In this document: positions 1 through 11,190 of the stretch, one piece after another
How the letters are laid out: every line of letters begins with the position of its first letter
Position numbering within the stretch: position 1 is the first letter of the stretch
Source: Parelaphostrongylus tenuis
Lineage: Eukaryota; Nematoda; Chromadorea; Rhabditida; Metastrongylidae
DNA length: 64,000 nucleotides
Assembly: GCA_019055375.1 (NCBI GenBank)
Contig: JAHQIW010004068.1
Span: 26,376 to 90,375, forward strand
Reading direction: 5' to 3'
Program-made: the position numbers and the translations under genes
The notes under the pieces: generated by a model
Databases searched by the model: none
Told to the model about the DNA's origin: nothing
What the model saw: only the letters and a program-made list of their open reading frames with translations

Positions 1-64
1 GAAATCGTCCCAGTGTAAGACAAGAAGCCGTCCAAATAACTTTCATGCGAGCTTTTTCTTATGT
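1..64 (-). pseudogene. Fragment of repeated unrecognised protein family (family Q), cut by window edge
   Basis: This piece matches 39,050-39,115, where the same bases form the 5' part of an open exon on the minus strand. Only the start of that exon is inside the window. The companion upstream exon lies at 510-650, and R4-type repeat DNA separates the two. The function is unknown. Confidence 0.4.
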
Positions 65-73
65 GCCTAGTAA

Positions 74-445
74 TAATTTTTTGAGCCTTGCATGTCAGTA
101 GTCTATCAAAAAGGACTGACTCATGGAGCCCGATATACGTGTTTCGATCTTGCGATCTCGTCAGTCGGGCAATTACCCTTTCTCGTTTTTTGCCAATCCT
201 GTGTGGGTGCTCAGTTCCCACACTAAGTGTTAGCGATGACGAACGTTTTACACCCCATGTCCAGTAAAATTCCACCGAATATATAGCGTTGTACACTCGA
301 TTGCTCTTGGCTAGTTTATTCAATATATCATATCTTTCGTTTTGAGTGTTTTCTTAAGACCACAGCTCAAATTTCAATTTGCCTGATAATCATCTTTTGA
401 GCTACGCATGTCAGTGGTCTACCAAAAAGGGCTGTCTTATATAAA
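74..445. repeat. R4-family repeat sequence between two family Q exon pieces
   Basis: It contains the R4 hallmarks: 'catgtcagt.gtctaccaaaaagg' type ends, a GAGCCCGATA-TACGTGTTTCG core, and a 'gtgttttcttaagaccac' segment. The end sequence occurs twice in direct orientation, at about 74-127 and 398-444. Similar CTTTTTCTTAT-CTAG sequence flanks both sides, near 51-72 and 452-474, which suggests insertion into the family Q fragment. The counterpart at 39.1 kb lacks this insert. Confidence 0.45.
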
Positions 446-509
446 AAAAAACTTTTTCTTATATTTTCTAGAAATAAGTCAACCTATGCGGTGAAATCCA
501 TGATCCCGT

Positions 510-650
510 CCTACTTTGAGGATCCCAGCTCTTCTTGGATTCGCTTCCTTTTCTCGCATTCGTCCTCCACGAAGATCTCTGCAGGTCTCACTTGCCGCCT
601 CGGCTTCTGCTTGAAGATTTCGTCTTTCAAATGAATATCGTGCATTAGAT
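510..650 (-). pseudogene. Family Q conserved exon (QVRPAEIFVEDECE motif)
   Basis: On the minus strand this stretch reads a charged peptide containing RRQVRPAEIFVEDECE, then KRKRIQEELGSS. The copy at 39,165-39,300 reads the same frame with RRQVRPAEIFVEDECE, then ERKRIQEVLGSS. The two differ mostly by substitutions that keep the peptide, which points to past coding use. I do not recognise the family. It could be a piece of a host multigene family or of an intron-bearing transposon gene. No complete gene can be assembled here. Confidence 0.4.
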
Positions 651-728
651 CGACACTACCCTTCTTGTGACCGCAAGAGTAGCCTAGTAAAGGCGTTCCT
701 GAATGGGAGTGATTACAATGAGGTAAGG

Positions 729-1015
729 AGCGCATGTGGCGCAGTGGCTAGAGATGCTATGGGTAGCACTTATAGCCGATGGTTCGATGTTGCGCTCTCA
801 ACTCACCCAGCCATCCATCCCTCCGGTATTGGTAAATCAATACCAGAGTTTCTGGGAGAATAAATAGCAGTGGTTCTATACAGCGATAGGCCTCCATGAA
901 TTGTTGTAAATGCCAGATATGTATTTACTCATCCCAAGTGAAGCTTTAAAGACGATTGCACAAAACGTCCTTCAGAGACTGATCAATGGCGGGAGCTTCA
1001 TTCCTTATCCTCCAT
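729..1015 (+). repeat. SINE-A copy, tRNA-derived
   Basis: It begins GCGCATGTGGCGCAGTGG, which carries an RNA polymerase III A-box-like segment. A B-box-like GGTTCGATGTTGCG follows about 45 bases later. The body 'ctcacccagccatccatccctcc' and the 3' end 'gactgatcaatggcgggagc' match eight other copies in the window. This copy is diverged. Confidence 0.75.
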
Positions 1016-1139
1016 CACCTTTTGCAAGAATCCCCGGCTTTTGATTAGGTTGGTCGCGTTGGAATCAAAGTCCACGCATACAACTGAATTATAGCTATAT
1101 AATAGGTTTTCAAAGCTTTATGATGTGTGTAAATAGGTG

Positions 1140-1345
1140 TATATAATTGCTTCATAACGTGACGGCTGCGAACACTCTACAATGATGGAACTTGAAACAT
1201 CTGTCGAGATGTTAACATGACACTAAGCAGCTAAATAGCAGCGGTTCTGCTATTATTCTACGCGTATTCTCTACAAATTCTACTACTTCGCGATGTCGAT
1301 AGCATGGCATTTTTGCTTTTTGAACACCATAGCTCTTCATCTTGA
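1140..1345 (+). repeat. R5 dispersed repeat, copy 1
   Basis: Similar blocks occur at 12,640-12,850 and 16,680-16,900. They share 'cttcataacgtg', a 'ttcgcg' segment and a 'tttttgaacac.atag' end. No coding potential is visible and the class is unknown. Confidence 0.45.
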
Positions 1346-2590
1346 AACGAAGTTTACAAAGTTGCATAAGCTCCATGGTCACTGCTACCCAAGTGACGGA
1401 GATGTCGCAAATTAACGACTAATTATCTAACTAATTAACTAGCGAGTAATTTGAACATCGATATGAGACAGCGTACAGCGTTGTTGCTTCAGAGATGTTA
1501 TACGGGACTCGCTCCATTCGCAGCATGAACTACGGGCTTGAGATAGCTTTTGTGTAAAACATGGGTGATTAGCAGTGAGTGATTTGTTCCTTTGCCGTAA
1601 AATCTGTTGCTCGGGCTGTAGATGGTGTGCGCTTGCGACGTAGAGTGCAAGTGTTTAACGCTTGTGGATGAGTCCAAACATGCCTACTTTGTTGTTAACG
1701 CGCTCGTTCTTGGGATTGTCTTGTGGGTCTTCTTATCAATCGCGCTCATGGTGGCGGGCTTATATAACAGCATGTATATATGTATGACTGAAATTAATCA
1801 AATTCAGTGCTAAAACTTGCGTTTTACTTCAGAGACAACAAGAGGAAGAAGATGTGAAGACTTTGTTTGAGCCAGCGACAGACAAACGACAAGAAAGTAG
1901 ACCAATGGATTTTAGCAAGAGAAAGACATACGATTTCTATACACATGATTTGATATAACGATAGAGAAGACAAAAATTCTAAAGTAATCAGATTCATAAA
2001 GTATGAAGCAATGCAGCACAACATATCGGTCTGTCATAACATTTGTAACCATTACTGACCTATAGGAGATAACTAAGAAGATCTTTTAACATTTTCCTGT
2101 TGAGATCTTTCTCATCAGCACTTCGGTAGCTCTGATAAGATATGAGTTACATGGCAGGTCAGAGCAAATGCACTAGTATCCTTTTGCACCGCTTAGCTCA
2201 TACGAGGTTGCCACAAAAATTCACTATTCTCTCAACTACGACGTGCGGATAGGAAAAGTCTGAAGCTTGTCACATCGCATGTACTCAAGTAATGTGAGCT
2301 ATAAACATCGTATTAGAAAATCCTGTGTGAGCCAACCTAGTGATCCTCTGGAAAACTTTGCAAGCTTACCACAACAAATTTGTTGTAGCTGCATTATTAA
2401 CGCTCCGATAGTTATATCTAGGAAACATTGATAACAAAGCGGTAGCATCTGTGGTATACTGGTTGCAAACGCTTCGTGTGGGTAAACGTGGGTTCAATTT
2501 CCACCTTTGTCGGATGATTTGCAGGAAACTCGATACCCTCAGATATTTGTCATTATTTGCTCAATGATAGTCAAAAAGCCGAATGGAAAC
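1346..2590. other. Gene-poor stretch with one weak exon-like ORF
   Basis: The only item is an open frame at 1,622-1,813 (+). It starts MVCACDVECKCLTL and contains one hydrophobic stretch of about 20 residues that could span a membrane. No neighbouring exons or family resemblance were found, so it is not called as a gene. A decayed tRNA-like T-arm (gggttcaatttccacc) lies near 2,498-2,513 without a convincing tRNA around it. Confidence 0.3.
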
Positions 2591-2599
2591 AGAAAGAGT

Positions 2600-2855
2600 T
2601 TGTGCTGTTTTTCCGTAAGACAGTAAGATATGAAGAAACGATCCATTTCTTTGGAGAAGAACTTTTTATATAATATAAGTGCTAGTAATCATGTGATAGC
2701 CTGAATTTTGAGAAAGTGATATATGTTCCCGTTTTTAAAAAAATTTCAGTTTTATTTTACTGCAGCATTTAAGACAAATTTTTGCTATAAACTGGTGGCG
2801 TTTTCCTATAATTACCACGCTTATATTTCGCTTGACGAAACTCTTTGATATAGCC
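2600..2855 (+). repeat. R6 repeat, uninterrupted copy (empty site for SINE-B)
   Basis: About 220 bases match 4,415-4,627 (shared 'gaagaaacgatccattt' and 'tagtaatcatgtga'), and the match continues at 4,902-4,945. Here 'ccacgcttatatttcgc' near 2,815 is continuous, whereas at 4.6 kb a SINE-B element splits the same site. Confidence 0.55.
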
Positions 2856-2934
2856 GTGGCCGAGTGACTGTAATGCTCGCAGTGGCGGGCGTGTGCCGAG
2901 CTTCACCTCCCAAACTTCTCATGCAGTTGACAAC

Positions 2935-3045
2935 AACGTCTTATGGAACGCCACAACGAAGCTATCCTCGTAATTGCAATGAGATCCTCTCAATCAGTAC
3001 TCTACGACGTTTAAGAAGAAGGCGAGAAAAGAAAACGATGGTCTA
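2935..3045 (+). pseudogene. Decayed copy of the MANEC-type exon (family Q relative)
   Basis: The frame reads ERHNEAILVIA, matching ERHNQAILEIA in the minus-strand copy near 35,270 and ERHSQANLEI near 11,190. It lacks the ATG context of the other copies and has stops, so it is a relic on the opposite strand. Confidence 0.4.
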
Positions 3046-3054
3046 AAAGATCAT

Positions 3055-3960
3055 TGGTCCATAAAAGGACTTCGGTAACTAGAAAGCAAGCAATGTTATA
3101 AGAAAAAACTAGTAGCGATATCCATTGCTACATGAAGCCACCTTAGACACACGCTGAGAACACTATGTGAAACATCACACGGAAAAACCTATGCCATACA
3201 AGTCACACAGAAGTGGCTTTACCTGATTTTAAGTGACTCTGCCATTATCCAAGGTTGTGAGTAAGACCTCGTTACCAAGGCTAGGCACGTTATCTCTCTT
3301 TTGAAGGTGCAATCTCCTTAGAATCTCGATTATGTTGTATGGAAATCTTTTTCAACTATTGACAAATAATGTTTCACTGAAAGTGTTTATCACAGCTGAA
3401 TCCTACTCAGCGTGGTCAGCAACATATGGAGCGATCACTGAATTATTGAGACTGTCAAGGTCGAAACACATGTATCGGGCTTTATAAGTTGTCCTATAAC
3501 AGACCACATGGATGGATACAACACTGTCAATTCAGTGATATTTTTGCTTAACGGAACGTGTAAAATGTTACTCTCCGCCAACTCTATACGAGGGGTTGGA
3601 TTCTCGTGTGAGAATAGGCTAAGAGAAAAGCGAAAGTTACCTCCCGACTAATCAGAATGCATGGTCGAAGCCCGTATATCGGGCTCTATAAGTCGCTTCG
3701 TAGCAGACCACATGTATGGCTCAAAAAATATTTATCATGCACACTGAATTATCATTCTCGCCGCTATATTCAAGTGGTAGAATAGTCCCTGTAGAGATAT
3801 CGGATGGAAAGAACAAATAAAGGACTAAATGCTCAAGTTTTCACCTAAAAATCTACTCACTTATTTCAACTCTGTATCTAAGAAGAGCACTTTTGACAGC
3901 GGATTCGTTTCACGACTATGGAGTTACAGTAGAAGTCGACTCGCACCAAAAAAGCAGTAT
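3055..3960 (+). repeat. R2 composite repeat, copy 1
   Basis: It matches 25,600-26,830 and 59,640-60,630 in order and orientation. Shared landmarks are 'gatatccattgct', 'ggttgtgagta', 'aattattgagactgtcaagg' and 'acctcccgactaat'. Two R4-like cores (tcgggctctataag) lie inside, near 3,475 and 3,680. No gene is seen. Confidence 0.6.
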
Positions 3961-3964
3961 TTTT

Positions 3965-4413
3965 TGTTAGACGGCAACAAAAGGTAAACCTATCTCATTC
4001 GGTCATAGAAAATGTTCAAAGGAGTGTTGGTAAGATTCGAAAGCTTGGACTGCTCATTACGGCTCCATATGGCAGGCTTTTGAAAATGTCTTTTTGAAGG
4101 TGTTACAGAAGGTAATTTCTTGTGTTTCGCACTTTCGTTTTTCTCGCAATACAAAGCTTTTTCTTTGGACTATTAGATACCATTCGATATCGTAAACCGA
4201 TAAAGGATAAAACTCTCGCCGTTAATCATTCCCTGATGGATGCGTCATGCATTCGTCTTCAATTTTGAACTTTGTCTGAGGTGATTTGAATGCATATCTT
4301 ATCTTTACAGTGACTCGCTGTTACCTCCCGCTGTGTGAAGTTAGTGCTGCTTATCCTCACAGACAGGTGTGCGACCAGTTCGGTACCAATCCGACCCCGC
4401 AGGAAGGGATGGC
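3965..4413. mobile_element. R3 element, left half, ending in truncated SINE-A
   Basis: The left end of R3 ('tgttggtaagattcgaaagctt') is followed by the usual 'ctcgcaatacaaagct' and 'ttggactattag' segments. A SINE-A copy in minus orientation (4,198-4,413) follows at the same internal site as in the R3 copies at 26.8 and 60.6 kb. The SINE lacks its tRNA-like head, and the right half of R3 is missing. Confidence 0.6.
4198..4413 (-). repeat. SINE-A copy, truncated
   Basis: It has the 3' end (AAAGGATAAAACTCTCGCC on the plus strand) and the body through 'aggaagggatgg', but lacks the A- and B-box region. It shares its insertion site with the SINE-A copies in the other two R2 units, so it descends from the same insertion. 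Confidence 0.65.
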
Positions 4414-4627
4414 GCTATTTTTTGTAAGACGGGAAGACATGAAGAAACGATCCATTTTGTAGGATAAGAACTATTTAGATGAGTGTTAGTAATCATGTGA
4501 AAGCTTGAATTATAGAAAAGTGCTGTATGTTCACGCTTTTAAAAAGGTTCCTTTTATTTTGCTGCAGTATTCAAGATAAATTTTTGTCCCACACGCGTGG
4601 CGTTTCCTTATAATCATCACGCTTATA

Positions 4628-4901
4628 CTCACAATGTAGAGTGCTGTGCAAAAACGTTCAAGTGGGTTCAATGTTGATGATAACTACCCCGCCAGACCGT
4701 AGACGGTCGGCTGTTGACATATAACGCGTTGAAACGCAGAAAGAGTGTTGTAATCCGAGCGTCGGTTGTGCAATGGTTAGCATAAGCTCCCAAAGATCTA
4801 CGTTTGCATCCCGGTTGACGCAGACGTTTTTACACAGCACTCTACACTATTGCACCATCATAACACCACAATTGGCGGTCAAATAATATCATTTCTGATT
4901 G
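4628..4901. mobile_element. SINE-B palindromic element with target duplication
   Basis: Inverted arms of about 25-35 bases (GTAGAGTGCTGTGCAAAAAC at 4,636 and its complement ending at 4,845) surround a tRNA-like core, 'gtgcaatggttag...catcccgg'. The element is flanked by ATCATCACGCTTATA (4,613-4,627) and ATTATTACGCTTATA (4,902-4,916). The uninterrupted site is present near 2,812-2,826. Together this supports insertion with a target duplication of about 15 bp. Confidence 0.6.
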
Positions 4902-5430
4902 ATTATTACGCTTATATTTCGCTAAACATAACTCTTTCGCTGAGCTGCTGTTAATCGTTTGATGGCTTGAATCTAGGAAAATTGGAGATTGCGTTTGCTT
5001 TTCAGAAAGTCTTTATCACAGCGTTGTAGCAGGAAGAAAAGATTTGTGTTACTACACTCGCGTTTCTCACAAAGCTGTGCTATTCACTTGAATTATGAGT
5101 AACCATTCGATAGCGTAAATTTCGACCATTCCAGCGGTGTCATTGTCTGCTGGAAAGATCGTTTCATTCCAATGTAGTAGTGAAAGCAATATCAAGTTTT
5201 ACCTACGTAGTGCATTTGCTTGCCGGCTAATGCATGCGCTGCCCTTGGACCGATATGCGACCGATCGATCGTGCTGGCGCGACTCACATGTGGAGTACGA
5301 TCTTTCTTATAGAGTTTGGTATTTTTCTCCGTTTCAAAAAAATTCCGGTAAAACGTTTGGCTCTGATGCGTGGAGACTTCTTCTGCACTCTTAAATACTT
5401 TCGTGTTTGTAGCGAATCATAAGCGTGGCA
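4902..5430. repeat. R6/R3-like sequence, partial
   Basis: This continues the R6 copy interrupted by SINE-B. It then reads the R3 internal region: 'gattcgatagcgtaa' type, 'ctgctggaaagatcg' and 'caatgtagtag'. It represents an empty SINE-A site at about 5,103-5,114. The right TIR is not present. Confidence 0.45.
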
Positions 5431-5639
5431 AAAATATAAGGGTGCAGCAGCTGTGAGTCATACTATAATTTTGAAAATATGAACGCTATGAATAGGCCTT
5501 AAAAGAAGGCCCACGCAGCGGAGTAGCCCGAGATATCGTTTTCCAAGAAAAGTTCTTGTCTAGCGAAAGGGGTCGTTTCTTCATTTCCTCCCGTTTGACA
5601 GAAAAGTATCATTCTTGTAGATCGAAAGACAACGGGTTC

Positions 5640-5740
5640 TGCCCGACTGACGAGTCTGGTAGGACGGAACAAGTGTATCGGGCTGTACAAGAGCCTTTAT
5701 CAGACCACGTGACATGTTGGCTCAAATAATAATGAAAGAA
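5640..5740. repeat. R4 fragment
   Basis: It contains gcccgactgacgagtctgg, 'acaagtgtatcgggctgtacaag' and 'accacgtgacatgttggctcaaa', which is one arm of the R4 foldback family. The other arm is absent. Confidence 0.5.
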
Positions 5741-5764
5741 TATACCAGACTAAGTCAACCCTTT

Positions 5765-8050
5765 TGGGACGCAGTGTACCAGGTCGGGTACACGATTGTT
5801 TAAGGGCTTTTTCAGCTGCGCAAAAGTTTTTTCTTAGACTTTTGCTAATCATTCAAAGGCTCGAGTATCTGCAATTTCAGCAATACTTTCGATTCCTTCA
5901 AAGCCTTTTATTATGTTATAATAGCAAAATTAAACTTGTGTTCTACACTCATATTGCTCTGTTTGCTACACGGAGTCCATGAATAGCTTTTCGTCAAGCT
6001 TCTACTAGTCACTCTATAGCTGAAATCACGAAACTTCCGGTGCTATAAATGGTTTTGTGTAAGTATATCATAGAGCGATGTAAGTACGAAAAGAAAATTA
6101 CGGTTCACACTAGATTACGTTTCTCGTACTTCGTATACGGATTGTTGTTACTTTTAAGTTAGTTTATGAGTCAGAGACATTTCATTGATGCGAGATGATA
6201 CAATAACACAAAAACCGCTTAAGTAAAAGCTTTCATATTAAAAAGAGCGCTCAAGTGTCAAGAAAATTGATGCTTCTATGGGAAGAAACATAGCTTTACA
6301 AAAAGGAGCTCATTTCGAATTGTTATTAAACAGTCCCCCTGACTTTATCGGCGTTTCTGTAGCCATTTGATAGCTTGAGAAATGCTGAAGCTGAATAAAA
6401 ACAGAGCTTGTCTCATAAATAGCTCTCATTGTGAGCTTTACTAAGAAAAAGAAAATAGCATTCGCTTTTGTGTCATTATCCCGCTGTTTGAATTTGTCAG
6501 AGGGCTTTGTTGGCAGTTATAGAGCAAAATTCAGATTCTAAGAAAATTTTACGCCCGCGAAAAAGTAATTTATTATTGAGTGTACTTCTACAAGTATTTC
6601 TAGTAAAAAAACGGCCGGTAATTCTGAAAATCTATCTTTCTCAGTGCGAAAGCTTCGTCTCTCGTATAACAACGCACTTTCAGCACTTTTTCCACATTTC
6701 TTTCGACAATATTGCAAAAATGTAGTTCGAAAAAACATTTGTTACTAGATGTGACAACTAAAAGAAAGTTATATGGAGGAATTTTTAGTATTAAGCAGGA
6801 GTAAGGCTTGATAAAATCCTTATTCACCATGTGGCGGAAGTTTTCTCGAACAGTGCATTTTCCATACCGAATCTTTCGAAACTTCTTATTGATATTGTAG
6901 ATTTTCTACCCATAGATAGGTCTTTTTAATACACGATACCAATGAAAAGTGAAACGTGTCTATTTTTCGGAGTAGTTAGCAAATTCTCTGAACATCACAA
7001 CGGTTTTCTTAAAATTATTTAGTGAAATTTGTTAGATGGGAGCACTTTGTTTTTACAGAAAAATAGGATTTTGAGGATGAAATCCGTAGACATCTCTAAT
7101 ATAAACGGTATGCATTCTGAAAAGCGTACCTTTAATTGGGAAAACGACGTCGTTTGGAACTGATCATATTTTCAACTCTTTTTGCGCATTCTTCTTGCCT
7201 ATTCTATCAAGTTGGGACCGTTATTTCGAACTCATCATTCTCCCGATAGTCTCAAAATGTCCGTTCTACAATCAACTTCCATATATCGCTTTGTTCCTGG
7301 CACGTGTGTTTTAATTTTTCAAAGACCTTTTATCATGATCAAAACTAAGAGCAGGATTCTGGGTGACAAAAGATTTGTTGACCACTGAACGATTATCTCT
7401 TCATCACTGTTCTCTTGATGTGTCTGAGCACAATATAGCATAATACTGGCTAGAGTTTTCAGAAGTTTCCATTAAGTTAAAGCTTGCGGGGGTCAATTTG
7501 ATCCGCAAATCCCTTAACCCACTACTTTCGAAAGCACCCCTAAGGGGCAGCGAATGTGGAGCTCCAATGATGAATAAAAAAGAAAAATGCAATTCACTCA
7601 CTTTCACTCAGTAGTCTTCGTAAAAGCACCTTTTGCTTTTCCTACGAAATTTTCCCTTATTACAAAATCATTTGACTCCTCTCAACAAGTGGAAATTATG
7701 AATATTTCATAAAAATCAACAAAGGCTGATCCAAGCGATGAAAGTGAAAGGATACCCATATGGAGCAGTAGAGCAAATCAGATGTGCGGTTTCGCGATGG
7801 ACGGTTACAAAAATCTGATCAATGAATCATAAGCTATTTCGTGACAATAAAACTTGATGAAACTGCAGAGCAAAACCTTGACGGTAATTGATTGAAAAGG
7901 TACGTAGAATAGGCAAAAAAGTTGGCATGTGCACTATAAAAGTTACAGCGGTTACAGCGATAAAGTGTTCATTATAAAGTATGAAAGGATGTATAAAAAG
8001 GGATACTGGTTCTTTTCGGTTATAAGGAAACAAATGAATATTCAACTTCA
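5765..8050. other. Gene-free stretch, mostly unique AT-rich sequence
   Basis: Decayed R3-like sequence (ctaatcattcaaaggctcg) occurs at about 5,820-5,990. Beyond that I see only short open frames in both strands (the longest about 77 codons) without splice partners or family resemblance. Confidence 0.4.
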
Positions 8051-8054
8051 TTCG

Positions 8055-8165
8055 GTGCACAGGAAATTGTTTACAGGATTGTTAACAATCATTCGAAAGC
8101 TTGAATCTTTAACTAGCGCGTTGCGTAGCGATTTTTTTCTCAAAAACCCTCGAATATTAAGATTC
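8055..8165 (+). repeat. R3 left terminal fragment
   Basis: It reads 'caggaaattgtttacagg', then 'gttaacaatcattcgaaagc', close to the R3 left end. It lies just upstream of the mariner relic and has no matching right end. Confidence 0.5.
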
Positions 8166-8289
8166 CAACCAAATTTTGAACTTGATTCAGGAAATGAAAA
8201 ATTCCCCACTAAATCAGATTTTGCTTTTACGTATTTTGTGCAGAATTTTCTTGAGCATCGTTTGGTATGTTTTTGCAATGTTCAGGCGA

Positions 8290-8925
8290 GCGTATCCGGA
8301 AGATTTTGAAAGACGCAGGCAAGGATTGGTGATGGACAATTAGATTCCGCACGATTTCACCACAGAAGCTCACAGAACAGAAAAAAGCAAATTGCGCGAG
8401 CTCATCTTCGCCGTCGTTGCACCTCTTCGTTTTTAAACAGAATTGTCACTACTGATGAAAAGCGGATCTCTTTAAAAGTCAGCACCGTCCAAATCAGTGG
8501 TTGTCACAAGGTCAGCAAGGAACACCAACACCGAGACCAAATCGATTTGTGCCAAAAGCAATGTTGATCATTTTCTGGAACCGAAGAGGACCAATTCATT
8601 GGGATTTGTTGCAGGCCGGTCAAACCATTAACGCTGAGCGATATTGTCAGCAACTGGCCGTTGTAATCAAGCAATTCCACGCCACCGCCGTCGCCAAGTC
8701 ATTTTGCTTCGAGATAATGCAAAGCCACACTTTGCCAAGAAAACTAGGGGGAAGTTGACCAATATGGGCTGGAAGCTCTTGGATCATCCGCCGCAATCGC
8801 CAGACCTATCTCCGTCCGATTTCCATCTTTTCAGATCATTGGAGCACTGCTTGGACAAGAAGAAGTTTTGAGAACAATCATTTGCGTCGAGAGTTGACTG
8901 CTTGGTTTGCTTACCTTCTTATTTA
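8290..8925 (+). pseudogene. Mariner-family transposase, decayed catalytic half
   Basis: Mariner transposases cut and paste a DNA element through a DD34D catalytic triad. Here the first Asp motif reads IVTTDEK near 8,445. WLSQGQQGTPTPRPNRF and QTINAERYCQQL follow in one frame (8,501-8,758). A shifted frame (8,644-8,871) then carries RDNAKPHFA and HPPQSPDLSPSDFHLF. The second and third Asp are separated by 34 residues, as in mariner. The N-terminal DNA-binding half is not recognisable, and at least two frameshifts and several stops break the frame, so it is inactive. Clear 5' and 3' terminal repeats were not identified. Family assignment is firm and activity is excluded. Confidence 0.9.
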
Positions 8926-9325
8926 GATACTTGGATGGTCGGTCATCATTACCTGTGCTAATCCCAATACATATTCATGGTATATTGCTGATCGTGCACA
9001 AATTATTTTGTGGCTTTCTGACGTAACTTTGCAGGGGTTTCTTTAGGTCCTTATGATGCTGTTTCCAAGGAATGGATTTCGGCAACGGATTCTCGGCCGG
9101 GCTTCTGCTAGTTGATTCGAAAATGTTGCTAGGCCGGAATCATAAGCAGAGGTAGGAAAGGAAATCAACCGACCGCTCACGGATGATGTAGAAGCCGAAA
9201 TCTAGGTTGGTTTGCACCGAAGAATAGTGAGTTTTTTAAGCGCTGAATTGGTTTGTTACCAGAGCGTTGGCAGAACTGTATCCAGGCAGACGGAGAACAC
9301 TTCGTTCAACGTTATTTGATACTTC
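8926..9325. other. Unassigned stretch after mariner relic
   Basis: This probably includes the non-coding 3' part of the mariner copy. No repeat family or gene could be recognised. Confidence 0.3.
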
Positions 9326-9454
9326 CGATTACTTGGAAAACAAATTTTTCGACATTTTTCATCAAGTTCAGAAACTTAGTTAGAGACCTAATAATACTAT
9401 AAAGTCTAAAATTATATTGTGTTTCACTCAACAACGCATTTTTTCTTATCTCGC

Positions 9455-10140
9455 CTACACTTCGTTGGACAGAATAACCTTTTTTAAAATGCTAACACTT
9501 TTTCCATAACACAAGTCTGGAAGAACTCAGAAATAAGTTTGCTTTTTGGAAAAGCTTTTTTGATAGCACTGCAGGAGAAACCAAAGATTTGTGTTCTACA
9601 CCTTGTCGGAAGGTGATCTTTATTGGACTATTAGTGATCATCCATTAGCGTTAGACTCAAGGATTTCAACGCTGTGCTTATTTTCTGGAAAGACCGTTCC
9701 TCTGCAGTGTAGCAGAGAAAGAAGCATCGAGCTTAACGTATTCGGCGAACTTGTTTACCGATTGATCTAGAAGCTGGGGGATTCGGGAAAACCACCGACG
9801 CCCTGACCTTCAGATATGTGAGGCGCAACTTGTTACTTGATCGGGAATTTTCTTCTCTGCTTTGAAAGAAACTTCGATAAGAAGATTGACTTAGATACTA
9901 CAAGATTTTCTCTACAAGTTCATATGCTTTTCTTGCTTCCAACCAACTATCTGCGTGACAAAAATAAAGGTGGTGGAGGATGTGGAATATTATTTTATTC
10001 TGAATACCACAGCGTTCATAAAACCTTCAAAAAAAGAGGCCAAGTAGGCGCTAGTCAGAGACTTGAATTTTCGAGTGGTTGTTAACACTCTTATGAAAAA
10101 TTCTTGTACAGCAAATAAGGTCAAATTTACATTTGTTCTC
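9455..10140. mobile_element. R3 TIR element nested in R1 copy A
   Basis: The left end 'cttcgttggacagaat...atgctaacact' and the right end 'gttaacactcttatgaaaaattcttgtacagcaaataagg' are inverted relatives. The internal SINE-A target site is empty ('catccattagcgttagactcaagg', about 9,650). The element carries no transposase. Confidence 0.55.
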
Positions 10141-10744
10141 TTATATCTGAATTGAATCGGATCACCCGTGGAACCATTAAAAAATGTTTTGATATCATAT
10201 AGGTCCCAACGCCTGAAGTACACTAATAGTCTAAAAATCGTTTAGAGTAGTCAATGAACTGGTGCCCCATGCAGTATGCACCACCATTTTCAAGTAATGA
10301 TTCTTTGTCCTTCAATTTCCAACCACTTTCATGACTTCTGGCTGTTGTTCTAACGAGAAATACCAAAATTTGAAGCTATGCATCGTAATTTCCTCTGTAT
10401 AGCTTATTACAACTGACTGAATGCGAAAAACAGTAGAACTCTGAGAAGAAAAACTGTCGTTCTTTCAACCCAAGAGACATTTTAAAACAAGAGCTTATCA
10501 GCGAGTAGAGAGAATCGTGTTTAGTCGAAATAATGCGAGAAACTCGAAAGTTCCAGAAAGGCGAATAAAACTCTAATTGAACAACAAAATCGTGCACCGC
10601 TGCTCAATTCGCTTTGCGCGCATCGATTTCTATAGCCGACCCTAACGGGCTAACAAGGGCCGAAAATACAAGGTGGACAACTATCACAAGGAATTACTTT
10701 TCGTACTAAACTGACAAGAAATATTCTTTGGAAGTACCTGTTGA

Positions 10745-11190
10745 CTTCTAGAGGTAAACGCCGTAGAGTGCTCACCACTGCCGACCGCTAACCATGGACG
10801 TAGGAGCCGAAAGACGTCGAGATATCGTCTCTATCCGTTTTAAATAGGGCGTTATCTGGTGATATCTGATAACGAAAGACATGATACCCAAGTTTAGACA
10901 CGTATACTTTACAAACATTTGCAACATTTTGCAACTGTGATGTTAACACGTGGCAGATACATCCTAATATACAATAATAAGGCATCGCCACGGTGTAAAG
11001 CGATAAACAGTCGGAGACTTTCATACATATTTTTGACACTTTAATAATTCGTCTTCGCAGTAGTTTTTTCACTTAGTTCGTTTATTCGTCTTTTTCATGA
11101 ACGTCGTAGAATACTTATTGATCAGTTCCCGTAGAATTTCGAGGTTAGCCTGGCTGTGGCGCTCCGTAGAGCATTCATTCGCCATCTTGA
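10745..11190 (-). pseudogene. Decayed MANEC-type gene fragment, R1 copy A
   Basis: On the minus strand an ATG near 11,190 opens MANECSTERHSQANLEI before stops appear. Further downstream YRHVFRYQ-type sequence and KTDRDD occur, ending in a splice-donor-like GTCAACAG|GTAC near 10,738. The same donor position is kept in the copies near 34,845 and 38,840. Frame breaks show it is not functional. The protein family is not recognised. Confidence 0.4.

Noticed and set aside
2455..2520. tRNA gene
   Set aside because: Only a T-arm-like segment is present; acceptor and anticodon stems do not pair.
7929..8309. 126-codon plus-strand frame before the mariner relic
   Set aside because: It spans an R3 end fragment and low-complexity AT sequence; it does not read as the mariner N-terminus.
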